Assembly: GCF_009650435.1 (NCBI RefSeq)
Contig: NZ_VVIP01000038.1
Span: 71,126 to 135,125, forward strand
Direction: 5' to 3'
Source: Foetidibacter luteolus
Lineage (GTDB): Bacteria; Bacteroidota; Bacteroidia; Chitinophagales; Chitinophagaceae
Length of the DNA: 64,000 nt
The notes under the pieces: generated by a model
The model's input: only the letters and a program-made list of their open reading frames with translations
The model's database searches: none
What the model was told of the DNA's origin: nothing
In this document: piece by piece, positions 62,178 through 64,000 of the stretch
Layout of the letters: every line of letters starts with the position of its first letter
How positions within the stretch are numbered: position 1 is the first letter of the stretch
Position numbers and translations under genes: made by a program

Positions 62178-63221
62178 ATGTCCATATACATGACACTTAA
62201 AACTTTTGGGAGAAGACCACACGGCAGGCATTTGGATCTTATTAAAAAATCCCCGCAATACCACAATAATGCTTTCCGGAACAGCAGCGTAACAAGATTA
62301 ATGGAAGAAAACGGATCTATGCTGAAAGCTACCTGGAAATTTTTTAACAAACCAAAAAACACCGTACCTCCCGCTGCCCTGCCATCGGTTACAACAAACC
62401 TTAAAACACTACCAGGGAATAAAGCATCCGTAGTATGGTTTGGGCACTCTTCTTACCTGCTCAGTATTCATGGTAAAAACATTCTTGTAGACCCTGTTTT
62501 CAGCGGTTACGCCTCCCCTTTCGCTGCTTTTGCCAAAAGCTTTAAGGGAAGTAATGTATTCAGTGCAGACGACCTGCCTGCAATAGACCTGCTCATTATA
62601 ACCCACGATCATTACGACCACCTGGATTATACTACCATAATGCAGCTACTGCCTAAAACAAAAGCTGTATGTACATCACTGGGTGTTTCCTCTCACCTGG
62701 TTTATTGGGGCATGGAAGAAGAAAAAATTACAGAGCTGGACTGGTGGCAGGAGGCTCATATAAACGGCATCCAGGTTACCGGCGCACCGGCCCGGCATTT
62801 CTCTGGCAGAGGGTTGACACGCTATAAAACATTATGGTCATCTTTCGTTGTACAAACAGAGGGTTACAAAATTTACGTGGGTGCAGACAGTGGCTATGAT
62901 ACCCATTTTGCGACCATCGGCAGTAACTATGGCCCCTTTGATTTGGCTATTCTTGAAACCGGCCAGTATAACGAGGCCTGGCGGCATATACACATGATGC
63001 CCGAAGAAGCAGTGCAAGCCACGCTTGACCTGAAAGCCAAGGCACTGCTTCCGGTTCATTGGGCAAAATTTGCCCTTGCGCTTCATGCCTGGGACGAGCC
63101 TGTGAAGCGGGTATTAAAAGAAGCAGCTATAAAAAATGTAAAAGTTACTACGCCCCTTATAGGAGAACCGGTAATGATCAATGAAAGCTATCCTTCTCAA
63201 AAATGGTGGGAAACGGTATAA
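62178..63221 (+). CDS. MBL-fold metallo-hydrolase (NAPE-PLD / UlaG-like)
   Basis: A 347-residue member of the beta-lactamase-fold superfamily. THDHYDHLD (metal HxHxDH), FGHSSYLLSIHGKNILVDPVF, VTGAPARHFSGRG, VGADSGYDTHF and LLPVHWAKFALALHAW are the metal-ligand and substrate runs of the NAPE-hydrolysing phospholipase D group. It probably hydrolyses a phospholipid or related phosphodiester. The start at 62178 is chosen since the frame's far end is a TTG at 62172; the ATG at 62190 is also possible. Confidence 0.88.
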   Translation: MSIYMTLKTFGRRPHGRHLDLIKKSPQYHNNAFRNSSVTRLMEENGSMLKATWKFFNKPKNTVPPAALPSVTTNLKTLPGNKASVVWFGHSSYLLSIHGKNILVDPVFSGYASPFAAFAKSFKGSNVFSADDLPAIDLLIITHDHYDHLDYTTIMQLLPKTKAVCTSLGVSSHLVYWGMEEEKITELDWWQEAHINGIQVTGAPARHFSGRGLTRYKTLWSSFVVQTEGYKIYVGADSGYDTHFATIGSNYGPFDLAILETGQYNEAWRHIHMMPEEAVQATLDLKAKALLPVHWAKFALALHAWDEPVKRVLKEAAIKNVKVTTPLIGEPVMINESYPSQKWWETV

Positions 63222-63259
63222 CAGACCGCCAACATAGAACCAGGCTGAAGGCTGTCGCT

Positions 63260-63465
63260 CAATGTCATTAAGTTAAGCCCCATCGGGGCTTCCTGTTTGT
63301 AGAAACAACATCATTTTAGATGAACGGATGCCACGGAGTGGCTACCCAATCGTCGCTTAAGGGTAGCCGCTATGCGGCATAATTTCCTTATTGCATGCTA
63401 TTTCTACAAACTTGTAGCACCTACGGCGCAAAAACAATGTCTTTCTTCTTAACTTAATGACATTG
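63260..63465. repeat. 206-bp unit bounded by a perfect 18-bp inverted repeat
   Basis: CAATGTCATTAAGTTAAG (63260-63277) and CTTAACTTAATGACATTG (63448-63465) are exact reverse complements. Between them: AAGCCCCATCGGGGCTT (63275-63291), GCCACGGAGTGGC (63330-63342) and GCCGCTATGCGGC (63366-63378), each a palindrome with a 3-base centre. Confidence 0.8.
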
Positions 63466-63479
63466 GGCTGCCGCTCTGC

Positions 63480-63627
63480 CAAAGCTCCGTAGGAGCGGCA
63501 TGTTAGTAGGTAAGGGTCAAAACGCAATTCTTTTTTTACACAGCCTCGTAGAGGCGGCATGTTATTCAGGGTGTGCCGCCGGGTAATCTTTTCATTAACC
63601 ATTTCGGTGGTTATCCCGAGCCTAACA
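63480..63627 (+). repeat. 148-bp direct repeat, copy 1
   Basis: CAAAGCTCCGTAGGAGCG to GTTATCCCGAGCCTAACA. Contains palindromes GCTCCGTAGGAGC (63484-63496) and GCCTCGTAGAGGC (63543-63555) and AACCATTTCGGTGGTT. Confidence 0.85.
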
Positions 63628-63681
63628 TATCGCACCTACGGCGCTCCATTACCTCGTGTTTGCTATGGCTACTAACATGCC

Positions 63682-63694
63682 GCCCCGATGGGGC
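63682..63694 (+). repeat. Palindrome between the two 148-bp copies
   Basis: GCCCCGATGGGGC, followed by TTTGATTG; same design as the other palindromes (five-base arms, GAT or GTA centre). Confidence 0.6.
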
Positions 63695-63852
63695 TTTGAT
63701 TGTTTAATGTTCGTTTGTTTAAAGTTTAATGTTAGCGGCAGAAATTTGTTCTCTCTTGCTTCTGTGCCTCCACAACGAAATAGATTATCAGCCTTTTACA
63801 CCTCAACAGACCGGTAACCGGCAACTGGTAACCGGCCGGTTGTTGTTCTGCT

Positions 63853-64000
63853 CAAAGCTCCGTAGGAGCGGCTTGTTAGTAGATAAGGAACAAAACGCAA
63901 TTCTTTTTTTACAAAGCCTCGTAGAGGCGGCATGTTGTTCAGGGTGTGCCGCCGGGTAATCTTTTCATTAACCATTTCGGTGGTTATCCCGAGCCTAACA
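63853..64000 (+). repeat. 148-bp direct repeat, copy 2 (cut by the window end)
   Basis: Same sequence as 63480-63627 with six differences by eye; palindromes at 63857-63869 and 63916-63928. The offset is 373 bases, so a third copy may lie beyond the window. Confidence 0.85.

Larger units (their letters stand above)
63222..64000. other. Array of short palindromes at the right edge; no gene
   Basis: 779 bases of repeats only, described in the next entries. Frames on both strands translate the repeats. No gene or RNA gene recognised. Confidence 0.75.

Noticed and set aside
1..64000. tRNA or rRNA genes, and CRISPR arrays
   Set aside because: No GTTCGAATCC-like arms, no rRNA stretches and no 30-bp repeats at regular spacing were found by eye; the regular repeats present are longer-spaced and of other types.

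Overview
The window comes from a Bacteroidota chromosome, most likely Chitinophagales/Chitinophagaceae. Pointers are an adjacent SusC/SusD pair, a secreted PKD protein ending in a gliding-type (CHU_C, type B type IX secretion) sorting domain, GH29 fucosidase beside a LacI regulator, OxyR with both redox cysteines, and many short intergenic repeats. The lineage call is inference; no rRNA or tRNA gene was recognised to anchor it.

Layout. 1-4.7 kb: a truncated gene start, a secreted Ycf48-like propeller, a transsulfuration-type enzyme (MetZ-like), OsmC and an MFS carrier. 5-8.5 kb: a PKD/CHU_C secreted protein convergent with a small PliI-like secreted protein. 8.7-11.7 kb (minus): housekeeping run prs-rplY-pth-FAH hydrolase with hairpin terminators. 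11.8-14.5 kb: radC, then a lipoprotein gene between two 125-bp inverted repeats and arrays of short repeats. 14.6-17.9 kb: an HD-hydrolase/PycTM-like fusion tightly coupled to polyphosphate kinase. 18-26 kb: methyltransferase, oxyR, coaD, pyrB, TPR histidine kinase, HD hydrolase, thyA. 26-31 kb: susD/susC. 31.6-42 kb: smpB, envelope proteins (OmpA lipoprotein), topoisomerase IV (parC and parE, separated by a GT-C-like membrane protein, a DUF1835 protein and a VapBC-type module whose toxin is frameshifted). 42.4-52.8 kb: GNAT, DUF4258, two tandem alpha/beta hydrolases, moaE/moaD, a Gfo/Idh/MocA oxidoreductase, GH29 and LacI (divergent), and an S1-domain protein.

53.1-60.9 kb is the most unusual block: a small membrane protein, a DUF4062 protein, a MoxR-type AAA+ ATPase and a 1477-residue three-TM protein. 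That last protein combines a CoxE-like N-terminal helical region, PKD/Ig-like extracytoplasmic domains, a degenerate vWA-like domain and leucine-rich repeats. It looks like a membrane-anchored variant of MoxR-vWA systems, possibly with DUF4062 as sensor or effector, and is my best candidate for an undescribed system.

At least four families of dispersed intergenic repeats occupy the gaps. The commonest (17 copies) has an odd-length dyad core occurring as GCGACGC or GTGACAC, a change that keeps the symmetry. The last 0.75 kb is an array of small palindromes with a 148-bp direct repeat.
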